Shown: positions 35,582-45,040, counted from the first letter of the stretch. The stretch: DNA of 64,000 nt from Halopseudomonas pachastrellae (GCF_900114765.1 NZ_FOUD01000007.1:62001-126000), one strand, 5' to 3'. Numbers and translations are program-made. Notes: generated by a model not told the origin, from the sequence alone.

Positions 35582-36812
35582 GCAGGTCAAACCGCTGCCC
35601 TTTGACGCCGAGCGCGTGCGTGCCGACTTCCCGATTCTGAATCAGGAGGTCAATGGGCACCCGCTGGTGTATCTGGACAACGCCGCGACAACCCAGAAGC
35701 CGCGCGCGGTGATTCAGGCGCTGGTCGACTACTACGAGCAAGACAACAGCAATGTGCACCGGGGCGCCCACGCGCTGGCTGATCGTGCAACGCAGAAGTT
35801 TGAAGCAGCCCGCGTGAAGGTCGCCGAGTTCATCAACGCGCCCGAGGCGCGGCAGGTGATCTGGACTCGTGGCACCACCGAGGGTATCAACCTGGTGGCA
35901 TCCAGCTGGGGGCGCAGCAACCTCAAGGCGGGTGATCGCGTACTGGTCTCGGCAATGGAGCACCACTCCAACATCGTGCCTTGGCAGATGGTGGCGGCCG
36001 AGAAGGGCGCCACGGTTGAGCCGATTCCGGTCGACGTCGATGGTGTGCTGGATCTCGCTGCGCTGCAGGACATGCTTGATGAGCGCGTGAAGATGGTGGC
36101 CTGCGGTCACGTCTCCAACGCACTCGGCACGGTCAATCCGGTGGAGCAGGTGATCCGTCTGGCGCATGGCGTGGGCGCGTTGACCTTGATTGACGGCGCT
36201 CAGGCGGTCAGCCACTGGCCGGTTGATATGCAGGCGCTAGACTGTGATTTTTACGTGTTTTCCGCGCACAAGCTGTTTGGCCCGACAGGGCTGGGTGCGC
36301 TGTATGGCAAGGTGGCGCTGCTGGATGCCATGCCGCCTTATCAGGGCGGTGGTGAAATGATCGAGTCGGTCAGCTTTGCCGGTACCACCTACAATCAGCT
36401 GCCTTACAAGTTTGAGGCCGGCACCCCGGATATCGCCGGTGTGATCGCCTTTGGCGCGGCTATTGATTACCTCAACCAGCTCGACCGAGCCGGCGCTGCC
36501 GCTCATGAGAAGGCGCTGCTGGCTTATGCCGAAGAGCGTGCCAGAGCCACACCGGGTGTGCGGCTGATAGGTACCTCGGCAAACAAGACCAGCGTCATGA
36601 GCTTTTTGCTCGAGGGCGCGCACCCCAACGATGTGGGTATGTTGCTTGATCAGCAGGGTGTGGCGGTGCGTACCGGCAACCACTGTGCGCAGCCGATCAT
36701 GGAGCAGTACGGCGTACCGGGTACGGTGCGTGCGAGTCTGGCCTTTTACAACACCCGGGATGATATCGACCGGTTGTTTGCCGCACTGGAAAAAGTACGG
36801 CTGTTTTTATAG
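35574..36812 (+). CDS. sufS: Cysteine desulfurase SufS (group II)
   Basis: The 412-residue PLP enzyme removes sulfur from cysteine and hands it to SufE. The PLP-binding lysine is Lys233 in SAHKLFGPTG, and the catalytic cysteine is Cys371 in GNHCAQPIM. The short active-site loop RTGNHCAQP marks group II (SufS type) and not IscS. EHHSNIVPWQ and TLIDGAQAVSHWPVD are further family motifs. Overlap with sufD and the downstream sufE at 37790 complete the sulfur-transfer path inside one operon. Confidence 0.96.
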   Translation: MNEQVKPLPFDAERVRADFPILNQEVNGHPLVYLDNAATTQKPRAVIQALVDYYEQDNSNVHRGAHALADRATQKFEAARVKVAEFINAPEARQVIWTRGTTEGINLVASSWGRSNLKAGDRVLVSAMEHHSNIVPWQMVAAEKGATVEPIPVDVDGVLDLAALQDMLDERVKMVACGHVSNALGTVNPVEQVIRLAHGVGALTLIDGAQAVSHWPVDMQALDCDFYVFSAHKLFGPTGLGALYGKVALLDAMPPYQGGGEMIESVSFAGTTYNQLPYKFEAGTPDIAGVIAFGAAIDYLNQLDRAGAAAHEKALLAYAEERARATPGVRLIGTSANKTSVMSFLLEGAHPNDVGMLLDQQGVAVRTGNHCAQPIMEQYGVPGTVRASLAFYNTRDDIDRLFAALEKVRLFL

Positions 36813-36822
36813 GAGTCATCAG

Positions 36823-37179
36823 ATGAGCGTAGAGTCTTTCGACCCCAAGCAACAGGCCGTGACCGTGACACCGGCCGCGCTCGCGCATTTCCGCCGCCAG
36901 CTGGGCGGTCAGCAGGGCAAGGCGGTACGCCTGAGTGTGAAAAAAAGTGGCTGCACCGGCTTCAAGTATGTCATTGACCTGGTCGAGCAGGCCGGCGCCA
37001 GTGATCTGCATTATCAGCTCGACGAGCAGGTAGAGCTGCTGGTTGATGGCGAGAGCCTGCAGGTGTTGTCCGGTACGGAAATTGATCTGGTGCGCGAGGG
37101 CATCAACCAGCAGATCAAGTTCGTCAATCCCAACGTGAAGGACGAATGCGGCTGCGGCGAAAGCTTCAGCGTCGATTGA
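36823..37179 (+). CDS. A-type Fe-S carrier (IscA/SufA/ErpA-like)
   Basis: The 118-residue protein has the three invariant cysteines of A-type carriers, one in KKSGCTGFKY and two in ECGCGESF near the C-terminus. It is thought to receive clusters from the scaffold and deliver them to target enzymes. A start at 36823 follows AGGAG and lies 10 bases after sufS; the frame from 36631 runs inside sufS. Position inside the suf operon suggests a SufA role, but sequence alone does not separate SufA from IscA or ErpA. Confidence 0.92.
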   Translation: MSVESFDPKQQAVTVTPAALAHFRRQLGGQQGKAVRLSVKKSGCTGFKYVIDLVEQAGASDLHYQLDEQVELLVDGESLQVLSGTEIDLVREGINQQIKFVNPNVKDECGCGESFSVD

Positions 37180-37243
37180 TCCGTCGCTGTTCAGGGTGCG
37201 GCGCCATGCGTCGCACCGTCTTGTCTTGCTGTGAGGAAATCTG

Positions 37244-37777
37244 ATGGAACGTCGCATGGTGGTGGCACGGGCTGACTGTCCGGCCCGCCGAGTTCCCGAC
37301 GGAACCCCCCTGACCATCCCCAAGGATACCTTTGTCACCATTACCCAGGCGCTGGGTGGCAACTACACGGTTACCTATAACGGGCAGATGGTGCGGGTTG
37401 ATGGTACTGACGCCGAAGCACTCGGCCTTGAGCCGGAGCTGCTGTCCTTTGCCGAGCCGACTGATGACCAAATCCGCGAGGAGCAGGTCTGGGAGGCGCT
37501 CAAAACCGTCTATGACCCAGAGATACCGGTCGATCTGGTGAATCTGGGGCTTATTTACCATGTGGCGGTGGATCAGCAGGCGCACAAGGTGACGATCGAG
37601 ATGACCCTGACCGCGCCTGGCTGTGGTATGGGCCCGGTGCTGGTAGGTGATGTGGAATACCGCGTCAAGCTGGTGCCCAACGTAGACGAGGTCAAGGTTG
37701 ATCTGGTCTTTGACCCGCCCTGGCAGCGTGACATGATGAGCGAAGAAGCACAGCTTGAAACCGGTATGTTTTTCTGA
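37244..37777 (+). CDS. sufT: SufT, putative Fe-S maturation factor with DUF59 domain
   Basis: The 177-residue protein starts MERRMVVARADCPARRVPDGTP, with the SufT N-terminal region DTFVTITQALGGNYTV. From about residue 75 is a DUF59/MIP18 domain: VWEALKTVYDPEIPVDLVNLGLIYHVAV and MTLTAPGCGMGPVLVGDVE. The cysteine in APGCGMG is the conserved DUF59 residue linked to iron-sulfur transfer. SufT is a common late member of suf operons; its work in other bacteria is as an accessory cluster maturation factor. It lies between the A-type carrier and sufE. Confidence 0.93.
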   Translation: MERRMVVARADCPARRVPDGTPLTIPKDTFVTITQALGGNYTVTYNGQMVRVDGTDAEALGLEPELLSFAEPTDDQIREEQVWEALKTVYDPEIPVDLVNLGLIYHVAVDQQAHKVTIEMTLTAPGCGMGPVLVGDVEYRVKLVPNVDEVKVDLVFDPPWQRDMMSEEAQLETGMFF

Positions 37778-37789
37778 GGACAGCGATAC

Positions 37790-38206
37790 ATGAGCCGATT
37801 TGGTACGGACATCACCAGCGACGATATCGTTGATACCCTGTCGTTCTTTGATAGCTGGGAAGACCGCTACAAGTACATCATTGATCTGGGGCGTGAGCTG
37901 CCTGAACTGGCGGCCGAGCAGCGTACCGAGGACAACCTGGTGCGCGGCTGTCAGAGTCAGGTATGGCTGGTGAGCCGCCGCGAGGGCGACAGGCTATATT
38001 TTGATGCTGACAGCGATGCATTCATTGTGAAGGGGCTGCTGGCCGTGGTGCTGGCTGCCTACAACGGCAAGCGGGCAGACGAAATTCGCGATTTTGATAT
38101 CGAGGGCTATTTCGCCAGCCTGAATCTGCTCAAGCACTTGAGCGTGACGCGCGGCAACGGCCTGCGTGCTATGGTGCAGCGCATTCAGGCCAGCGCCGCA
38201 GCCTGA
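37790..38206 (+). CDS. sufE: Sulfur acceptor SufE
   Basis: The 138-residue protein accepts persulfide from SufS on Cys54 in NLVRGCQSQVWL, then passes it to SufB. FDSWEDRYKYIIDLGRELPEL and the C-terminal LNLLKHLSVTRGNGLRAMVQRI are SufE signatures. Its presence means this SUF operon uses SufE and not the zinc-dependent SufU. It begins 12 bases after sufT and is the last gene of the operon. No clear terminator follows in the 161 bases before the next gene. Confidence 0.95.
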   Translation: MSRFGTDITSDDIVDTLSFFDSWEDRYKYIIDLGRELPELAAEQRTEDNLVRGCQSQVWLVSRREGDRLYFDADSDAFIVKGLLAVVLAAYNGKRADEIRDFDIEGYFASLNLLKHLSVTRGNGLRAMVQRIQASAAA

Positions 38207-38367
38207 AGCGCTGCGGCGCCAAATGATGGCGCGCTGCAATCAATAGTTGTGCTTGACTGCGGCTGCGGTTATGGTCGCGTTGCGACTGAGGGGCGTTCTG
38301 AAGAGCTTCGTGCGCCCAGCCACATGAATGATGTAACCACAAAAACAACAACTGCAGAGTTCACTGC

Positions 38368-39420
38368 ATGCGGACATTCTGGCCCAGGCTGAAGGACGAC
38401 TTTCAGCTATCCATCATCACGCTCGTTGGCCTGCTGGCCGTCGTCGGCGTATCCCCCTACGCGGTTTTTCGGCTCGGCGAAGGCAGTTGGCTGGTTGGCG
38501 CCACTGATACTTTCCTGGTGGTCAGCACCCTGCTGGCCGTGGTGTACGCCTGGCGCACAGGCGATACCATTCGCCCTGGGCAATTTCTCGCGCTGATCTA
38601 CTCGACTGGCGCTTTTCTGGTCTCGGCCAAACTGGGTGCTAACGGCCTTTTCTGGATGTATGTCCTGATTCTCTTCAACTTTTTTGTTGTGCCGCCCTTG
38701 CAGAGCCTGATTGCCACGATGAGCACGCTAGTGGCGATATGCGTTTACGGCTGGTTGCACCCGGAGCGGGTATTCGAGAGTCATTACCAGATGGCGTCCT
38801 TTGTCGTCACCTGTCTGCTGTCAGGCTTGTTTGCCTTTGTGTTTGCTCACCGCGCCCGGGTTCAGCGCCGACTGCTGGCCCGCCAGGCCACCATCGATCC
38901 GCTGACCGGTATCGGCAACCGGCGCACCATGGATGCCGAGCTGGATATTGCCATGGCCGATAGCAAGCGTTACGGCATCGATTTTGGCCTGCTGGTACTC
39001 GATTTGGACTACTTCAAGCAGATCAATGACCGCTTCGGACATGGCATTGGTGATCAGGTGTTGGTCGACTTTGTTGATTGTGTCCGTGAGGTATGCCGCC
39101 CATCAGACAGGCTGTTTCGCCTTGGTGGAGAGGAGTTCGTGTTGCTGGTACCCAAGGCGGACCTGAATAGTCTGAAGGCGATCGCTGAGCATATTCAGCA
39201 GCGGGTACGCACACAGCTTCTTCGTCCGGATGGGGCGCCTGTGACGGCGTCGATTGGCGGCAGCCTCTTGCGCGGCCACGCTGATCGGGATGGCTGGTTG
39301 AAACATGCCGACGAGTGCATGTATGACGCCAAACGCGCGGGCCGTGACCAGACTGTCATTCGGCCATTGGCACCCAATCGGGCGGTTGCAGCCACCGAAG
39401 GACCTGATTACCATCAATAG
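38368..39420 (+). CDS. Membrane diguanylate cyclase with GGEEF motif
   Basis: The 350-residue protein has an N-terminal membrane domain of about six hydrophobic helices (residues roughly 15-165) and a C-terminal GGDEF domain starting DPLTGIGNRRTMDAEL. The active-site motif is G253-GEEF, which is catalytically competent in this family. An RxxD product-inhibition site (RPSD, residues 244-247) lies exactly five residues upstream. It should make cyclic di-GMP from GTP in response to a signal at the membrane. No recognised periplasmic sensor domain is present. Genes downstream encode small membrane and copper-type proteins with no obvious link. Confidence 0.9.
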   Translation: MRTFWPRLKDDFQLSIITLVGLLAVVGVSPYAVFRLGEGSWLVGATDTFLVVSTLLAVVYAWRTGDTIRPGQFLALIYSTGAFLVSAKLGANGLFWMYVLILFNFFVVPPLQSLIATMSTLVAICVYGWLHPERVFESHYQMASFVVTCLLSGLFAFVFAHRARVQRRLLARQATIDPLTGIGNRRTMDAELDIAMADSKRYGIDFGLLVLDLDYFKQINDRFGHGIGDQVLVDFVDCVREVCRPSDRLFRLGGEEFVLLVPKADLNSLKAIAEHIQQRVRTQLLRPDGAPVTASIGGSLLRGHADRDGWLKHADECMYDAKRAGRDQTVIRPLAPNRAVAATEGPDYHQ

Positions 39421-39456
39421 CAGGCCATTACTGGCAGCCAATGGGAGTCAGTCATT

Positions 39457-39810
39457 ATGAAATCGACTTTTACCGATCGAGAGTTCTGGCAAAAATTGTC
39501 CAATCACGCTCGCCTGGCGGGCCGTGAAGTGGTAGAGAAGGCTCTTTGCCTGTATTACGCCGCGCGACGCCCGGAAACCCCTACTTGGGCCAAGGCGGTG
39601 ATCGTTAGCGTATTGGCGTACTTTATTGCCCCGCTAGATGCGATTCCGGATTTTACCCCGCTAGTTGGCTTTACCGATGACTTGGGCGTCTTTGCATCTG
39701 CACTGGCCATGGTCGCCATGTATATCGACCGCGACGTGCAGATTCAGGCGCGCGAGCGGGCCGAAAGCTGGTTTGGCCCGCATATCGAGGAAGTATTCGA
39801 AGGTCGTTGA
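39457..39810 (+). CDS. YkvA-type DUF1232 membrane protein
   Basis: The 117-residue protein contains the DUF1232 core AVIVSVLAYFIAPLDAIPDF with the following TDDLGVFASALAMVAMYID, one or two short hydrophobic helices. The family role is unknown. It begins 36 bases after the diguanylate cyclase and may be co-transcribed with it. The start (ATG 39457) has GGGAG upstream. It converges on the DUF411 gene. Confidence 0.85.
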   Translation: MKSTFTDREFWQKLSNHARLAGREVVEKALCLYYAARRPETPTWAKAVIVSVLAYFIAPLDAIPDFTPLVGFTDDLGVFASALAMVAMYIDRDVQIQARERAESWFGPHIEEVFEGR

Positions 39811-39822
39811 GTTACAGCGCGG

Positions 39823-40245
39823 TCAGTGGCTGTTGAACACCCGCCGCTGACCGTCGCTGCCTACTGCAATCACGTCGTAACTGTCCCGCCGATCGCCCAT
39901 TTCCATGCCCGGCGAGCCAACCGGCATGCCGGGAACGGCAAGGCCGCGGACACTATTTGCACTATCAAGCGCCAGAATATCGCTGGCCGGTACGTGTCCT
40001 TCTATAAACATGTCCTTGTACACGGCGGTATGGCAGGAGCGTAGATCAGGCGTGATGCCCAGCTGTTGCTTGAGCGGCAAAACGCTCTGAGTCACGTGAT
40101 CGGTCACTTCAAATCCGTTTTCTTCCAGGTGTTCTATCCAGGCGTGGCAGCAGCCGCAGTTGGGGTCGCGGTAGACATCAATGCTGGCGGCCTGAGCGAG
40201 GCCTCCGATCAAAAGCAAGCCGCCGGCGAGCAGGGTTTTCATCAT
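39823..40245 (-). CDS. DUF411 family exported metal-binding protein
   Basis: The 140-residue protein has an Sec signal peptide (MMKTLLAGGLLLIGGLAQA) and a CxCC motif at C30, C32 and C33 in DPNCGCCHAW, followed by GFEVTDHVT and a conserved SCHTAV motif. DUF411 proteins often sit with copper resistance genes and probably bind copper in the periplasm, but no copper genes are adjacent here. ATG 40245 follows AGGAG by 5 bases; the frame extends to 40284 without a better site. It converges with the DUF1232 gene only 12 bases away. Confidence 0.85.
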   Translation of the reverse strand: MMKTLLAGGLLLIGGLAQAASIDVYRDPNCGCCHAWIEHLEENGFEVTDHVTQSVLPLKQQLGITPDLRSCHTAVYKDMFIEGHVPASDILALDSANSVRGLAVPGMPVGSPGMEMGDRRDSYDVIAVGSDGQRRVFNSH

Positions 40246-40398
40246 TAGGGCTCCTGAGAGGGCGTGGCAGGGACAGGGAGTCAAACTGGGATTCTCCAGA
40301 GTATGCCCACTTCTGGTATCTTGTGCGGCTTTCTAGGCTAGTCTGTTAAGTGGCAGGTGTCACGCGGGCTGCCAATTCAAATTGTGTGTTACCGCTGC

Positions 40399-41646
40399 AT
40401 GATACGTTCTCCTTTGCCACATTTCGCTGCGCGCTCGTGTAGGCGCTCCCGGTGCCTGGCCATCTCGGTCATGCTGCTGGGCGTGCTGCTGTCTCAGCCG
40501 ACTTGGGCGATGCGGGTAGTCTTTGTCAGCCCGGGCAAACTGGACGAGCCTTTCTGGCACGATGCTGATGAGGGGCTGCGGCACGCGGCCGCCTCATTGG
40601 GCATTGAGCTGGAGCTATTGCACGCCGAGCGTGATCATCTGGCCCAGCTGAGCCTGTTGCGTGAGGTGGCAGAGCGCCCAGTGGAGCAGCGTCCTGATTA
40701 TTTGCTGGTTACGGCTGACAAACAGGTGCTGCCAGGCCAGCTGGAGCTGGCTGAGGGGGCCGGGATTCCAATTTTTTCTGCCTACAACGGCGTGCAGCGT
40801 AAGGAACGTGACCTGCTCGGCTATCCGCGTGATCGTTTCTCGTACCGGCTCGGCAGCCTGGTCCCTGACGCTGAAGAGGCCGGGTTCCTTAGCGCGCGTG
40901 CGCTGATCAAAGAGGCTCAGGCGCGCTGGCCGGGGCCAGAAGACGACATACTTGAGCTGGTAGCGATCTCTGGTGACCGCGGTACTGATAGCTCGTTACG
41001 GCGCACGCGCGGCATGGAGCATGCTACCAGCCGCTTTCCGCGTGTGCGGCTGCGCCAGACAGTTTACGGCGATTGGCAGCAGGAGCTGGCCCGCTATCAA
41101 ACCCCCATTTTGCTTGATCGCTATCCGCGTACTCGGCTGATCTGGACTGGCAGTGACCTGATGGCATTTGGCGCCAGCGATGGGCTGCGTAGCAGTGGTC
41201 GGGTGCCCGGGCAGGACGTCTTGCTGTCGACAATCAACATGACCGAAAGGGCGACACGGGCACTGCTCAATGGCGAGTTGGATGCCATGGTTGGTGGCCA
41301 TCACCTGGCGGCGGCCTGGGCGCTGGTGGTGTTATACGACTATCACAATGGTGTCGATTTTGCCGAAGCAGATGGGCTTGAGATGAGTAAGAGCATGTTC
41401 GCCCTGTTTGATCGGGGGATGGCGCAAGATTATCTGGGTTACCTGGCGGCGGGGCATCCGGAGGTGGATTACTGCCGTTTCAGCAAGGTGTGTAACCCGG
41501 AGTTGAAGGCCTACGATTTCTCCATCAGCAACTGGTTGAGCGCCGCTCGTGTCGCGACACAGCGCTCAACCGCACGTCTATCAGCGCTTGGCGATAATCC
41601 AGACGGCGTGCACGATGCCGGGGATGTAGCCGAGCAGCGTCAGTAG
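40399..41646 (+). CDS. Periplasmic substrate-binding protein (sugar/LuxP-like)
   Basis: From ATG 40399 the protein has 415 residues with a basic N-terminus, a hydrophobic signal core (LAISVMLLGVLLSQPTWA) and a two-lobed periplasmic binding fold. Markers are RVVFVSPGKLDEPFWHDADEGLRHAA, ISGDRGTDSSLRRTRGMEHA, DRYPRTRLIWTGSDLMAFGASDGL and ELDAMVGGHHLAAAWALVVL. The type resembles type 1 sugar-binding or LuxP-like receptors. No permease or ATPase genes are adjacent, so it may feed a two-component or cyclic di-GMP sensor. A GTG at 40357 is an alternative start. Its last 66 bases overlap the antisense YqaE gene tail to tail. Confidence 0.75.
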   Translation: MIRSPLPHFAARSCRRSRCLAISVMLLGVLLSQPTWAMRVVFVSPGKLDEPFWHDADEGLRHAAASLGIELELLHAERDHLAQLSLLREVAERPVEQRPDYLLVTADKQVLPGQLELAEGAGIPIFSAYNGVQRKERDLLGYPRDRFSYRLGSLVPDAEEAGFLSARALIKEAQARWPGPEDDILELVAISGDRGTDSSLRRTRGMEHATSRFPRVRLRQTVYGDWQQELARYQTPILLDRYPRTRLIWTGSDLMAFGASDGLRSSGRVPGQDVLLSTINMTERATRALLNGELDAMVGGHHLAAAWALVVLYDYHNGVDFAEADGLEMSKSMFALFDRGMAQDYLGYLAAGHPEVDYCRFSKVCNPELKAYDFSISNWLSAARVATQRSTARLSALGDNPDGVHDAGDVAEQRQ

Positions 41647-41739
41647 AATATTCAGCCAGAACGCGCCGCCAAAACCCACTTGCAGAAATACGCCAAGAGG
41701 CGGCAGCAAAATCGCGATTAGGATGCGAATCAGGTCCAT
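41581..41739 (-). CDS. YqaE/Pmp3 family small membrane protein
   Basis: The 52-residue protein starts MDLIRILIAILLPPLGVFLQ and continues to a second hydrophobic helix ending GYIPGIVHAVWIIAKR. The LPPLGVF and GYIPGIVHA motifs are diagnostic of the Pmp3/YqaE (UPF0057) family, two-helix proteolipids linked to membrane potential and salt stress in other organisms. An AAGGAA box lies 7 bases upstream. Its 3' 66 bases are antisense to the end of the substrate-binding protein gene, an unusual degree of tail-to-tail overlap. Confidence 0.9.
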   Translation of the reverse strand: MDLIRILIAILLPPLGVFLQVGFGGAFWLNILLTLLGYIPGIVHAVWIIAKR

Positions 41740-41798
41740 GTGTCATTTCCTTTTGTGGTTAAAGACTCTCTTGTGTGACTCGCCTGAGGCCAGATTGT

Positions 41799-43763
41799 TC
41801 AGTTGCCGATAACGCCACCGTCTTCTCTGGTGACCAGTACGGTCGTTGAACGGGGGCGTGTTTTACCATCGCTGGCCGGATAGCTGATGCCCGGATGCTG
41901 AACGTTGACCCACATGGCTCGGGCGTCCGGCGTCCAGGTGATACCCGTGATCTCCGCGCCGCGCGGGCCTACCAGAAAACGGCGTATTTCTCGGCTGAGC
42001 GGGTCGGCGCAAAGCATCTGGTTGCAGCCAATGTCCGCGGTGTAGGGCGCTTGTTCATCTGCGTCGGTCAAAATCCACAGTCGGCCGTCCGGGTCAAAGG
42101 CCAGACCGTCTGGCGAGGAGAACAGATCACCGTTGATGTTGCCGAGGCGATGGGACGGGACGCTGTCATCAGCTTTCTGGCGCTCGCCGGCAATAACGAA
42201 CAGATCCCATTCGAATTCAGTTGCCCTTGGGTCGGCGCCGTCCTCGCGCCAGCGCAGAATCTGCCCGTGAACGTTTTGCTCACGGGGGTTGGCTGCATCG
42301 GTCGGGTCTGCTTTGCCGCGCTCGGTGTTGTTGGTCAGGCTGACGTACATCTCGCGCGTTGTCGGGTGCGACGCGACCCACTCTGGGCGATCCATCGGCG
42401 TCGCACCGACGGCATCTGCCGCGCCACGGGCATTGAGCAACACGGCGTACTGATCCGCGAAGCCGTTCTCCGGCGTAAGACCCGGCTGTCCCCAGCGCAG
42501 CGGCAGCCAGCGGCCTCGGCCGTCGGCGTCAAACCGGGCGGCGTAGAGTGTGCCTGCGTCGAGCAAGTCGCGGTTGTGGTCCCTGTCGCCAGACTTGTAG
42601 GCCTGCTCTGGTACGAACTTGTACACGTACTCGCCGCGCGCATCATCGCCGGAGTACACGGCCATATGGCCGTTGTCATCGATTACGCAGGTGGCGCATT
42701 CGCGACCAAGGCGACCCATGGCTGTGCGCTTGCGTGGCCTGTGGGTCGGGTTGAACGGGTCGACTTCGACCACCCAGCCAAAGCGGTTGGGTTCGTTGAT
42801 GTGGCCCTGATACGGGCGACTGGCGTCCGGTGTGGCGTCAAAGCGCGGCTCGACTGCCTCCCAGGCATAGTAGCGGCTGCTGCCGCCAAGACCGATGCCG
42901 TAGCGCTTGTGGGTAGGGCGTGCGTTGTAATCCGCTTCGTCGCGGTTGACGAAGTAGTTGTGGAAGTTTTCTTCGCAGGCCAGATAGGTGTGCCAGGGGG
43001 TAGCGCCCATCGAGCAGTTGTTGATTGTGCCCAGAATCTCCAGTCCACTCGGGTCGCTTTCCGTGCGCATTGCCGGGTGGGCGGCCAGGGGCCCGCTGAC
43101 GGCCATGGGTGTTGCTGCAGTAATGCGGCGGTTGAGCGGTGAGTCTGCCACTCGCTGCCATTGGCCACGGGCGTCGCGCCGGATTTCGATAATGCTCAGG
43201 CCGTGCGCGGCGATCTCCTTGTAAACCTGCTCGCTGGGACGGCCACGGCTGTTGTCAGGCCCTGAAGTGAACTGCATGCCCGCAGGGTGCAGCGTCGGGT
43301 TGACGTATTCGTGATTGACCACCAGCAGGCCGCGCTCATTGGGCTGGTCGGCAAAGGGGAAGTAGTGCATGCCGTCGTGGTTATCACCGGCTTGCATGAG
43401 TTGGTCTTCCCAGCTGTTGCTGGCATCGCTGTGCCAGTCCGGCGCGTTGGCCAGAACAGCGTCGCCCCAGCTGAAGAAAGGGGTGGCCCGGTAACCTGGC
43501 GGTACAATTACCGAGTCGAATGTGCTGGAGGTTTGTGCTGCAACTGATTGAAATCCAAGTAGAGAAGCTTGAGCGGTCTTGCTTGCACTGCAGGCGCTGA
43601 GCAGCGAAGGCAGCAGGGTAGCCAAGGATGCTGCCCCCAGGCCCTTGAGCAGCGTGCGCCGGCTGAGAGCGATATCGCCCAGCCCCTGCTTGTCAGTCGG
43701 GTTGATCGAGTGGTCGTCGACTGCTTCCAGCTGACGGTGAAATTCGGGGTTTTGCCAACTCAT
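41799..43763 (-). CDS. PhoX-family alkaline phosphatase (DUF839), Tat-exported
   Basis: The 654-residue protein has a Tat signal (SRRTLLKG at residues 34-41) after a polar N-terminus, and LLSAC resembling a lipobox. The PhoX-type core follows: GDNHDGMHYFPF, LLVVNHEYVNPTLH, NCSMGATPWHTYLACEENFHNYF, GRLGRECATCVIDDNGHMAVYSGDDARGEYVYKFV and FSSPDGLAFDPDGRLWILTDAD. PhoX enzymes use calcium and iron and release phosphate from monoesters in the periplasm. It is the last gene of the TonB/phytase operon, 7 bases after tonB. It could act on partially dephosphorylated inositol phosphates. No terminator was seen downstream. Confidence 0.9.
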   Translation of the reverse strand: MSWQNPEFHRQLEAVDDHSINPTDKQGLGDIALSRRTLLKGLGAASLATLLPSLLSACSASKTAQASLLGFQSVAAQTSSTFDSVIVPPGYRATPFFSWGDAVLANAPDWHSDASNSWEDQLMQAGDNHDGMHYFPFADQPNERGLLVVNHEYVNPTLHPAGMQFTSGPDNSRGRPSEQVYKEIAAHGLSIIEIRRDARGQWQRVADSPLNRRITAATPMAVSGPLAAHPAMRTESDPSGLEILGTINNCSMGATPWHTYLACEENFHNYFVNRDEADYNARPTHKRYGIGLGGSSRYYAWEAVEPRFDATPDASRPYQGHINEPNRFGWVVEVDPFNPTHRPRKRTAMGRLGRECATCVIDDNGHMAVYSGDDARGEYVYKFVPEQAYKSGDRDHNRDLLDAGTLYAARFDADGRGRWLPLRWGQPGLTPENGFADQYAVLLNARGAADAVGATPMDRPEWVASHPTTREMYVSLTNNTERGKADPTDAANPREQNVHGQILRWREDGADPRATEFEWDLFVIAGERQKADDSVPSHRLGNINGDLFSSPDGLAFDPDGRLWILTDADEQAPYTADIGCNQMLCADPLSREIRRFLVGPRGAEITGITWTPDARAMWVNVQHPGISYPASDGKTRPRSTTVLVTREDGGVIGN

Positions 43764-43770
43764 GGAAAGC

Positions 43771-44588
43771 TCACTGTGACAGACGGTAGCGGAAGGTATT
43801 ACGCACTCCGGCTACTGTAACCGGCTGGCCGTCGACCAGGCGGGGTTGATAGATGAAATCCCGGGCAGCAGCCAGCGAGGGGCGCGCAAACAGTGGGCTG
43901 TCGCAGGCACCGTCGACCAGCCGCGGGTTATCCACTCGACCGCTTGCCGTGACGTCGTACTCGACGGTGCAATCGCCCTCCAGTTTCTGGGTTAGCGCCC
44001 GCCTAGGATAGTCCGGTTCCGGTTTGTTGATAGGGCGATATTGCTGCTCAGCGGCGATCCGCGCGGCCTCGGCTGCGGCGTGGGCGTGGGCGTGGGCTTG
44101 TGCCTGCTGTCTGGCCAGCTCGTCACGCCGTTGTTGCTCGGCGGCTGCGGCTTCTGCCAGCCGCTGTTGTTCAGCGCGCTCACGCTCGCGTTCCGTCGCT
44201 TCTTGCTGTTGCCGCAGCTCGCGTTGACGTTGCTGTTCCTGTTCCTGCTCCAGGCGCTTGCGGGCAATGGCCGCTTCGTCCACCACCGGCTTGGGTGGGG
44301 GCGCTTCTGCCACCGGTGGCGGCGGGGCAGGCTCAGGCGGCGGCGCTGCAGCAGGTGGCTCGACTAGTGGCTCAGGCTGCGGTGCGGGCAGGGTAACAAG
44401 CTGTGTGCGCAGGCTGGGCGCTTGCGCAGCAGGGCTGGGGCTTGCCGGTGCCCAGCCCTGCCACAGCATGGCTGCAATCGCCGTATGCAGCAACGCGGTG
44501 GCCAGCAACGGCAGGGCGACCGAGCTGCGCGCCTCGCCAGGTATGCTGCAGCGATGCTCCGAGTTGGTGAGGATGGGGCTTGCTGTGC

Positions 44589-44592
<4 letters not shown>
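43771..44592 (-). CDS. tonB: TonB energy transducer
   Basis: The 273-residue protein has one N-terminal membrane helix (SVALPLLATALLHTAIAAMLW). A proline- and glutamate-rich periplasmic span (PEPLVEPPAAAPPPEPAPPPP) follows. Next comes a long charged helix rich in Q, R, E and A, ending in an unusual HAHAHAAAEA stretch. The C-terminal TonB domain is PDYPRRALTQKLEGDCTVEYDVTASGRV. It couples the proton gradient of ExbBD to outer-membrane receptors. Its start overlaps the exbD stop (ATGA). It is probably dedicated to the TonB-dependent receptor of this operon. Confidence 0.93.
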
Positions 44593-45035
<443 letters not shown>

Positions 45036-45040
45036 GGTAG

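Noticed and set aside
38207-38245. Terminator after sufE
   Set aside because: The only stem, GCGCC/GGCGC, has 5 pairs and no T-run, so it is too weak to call.
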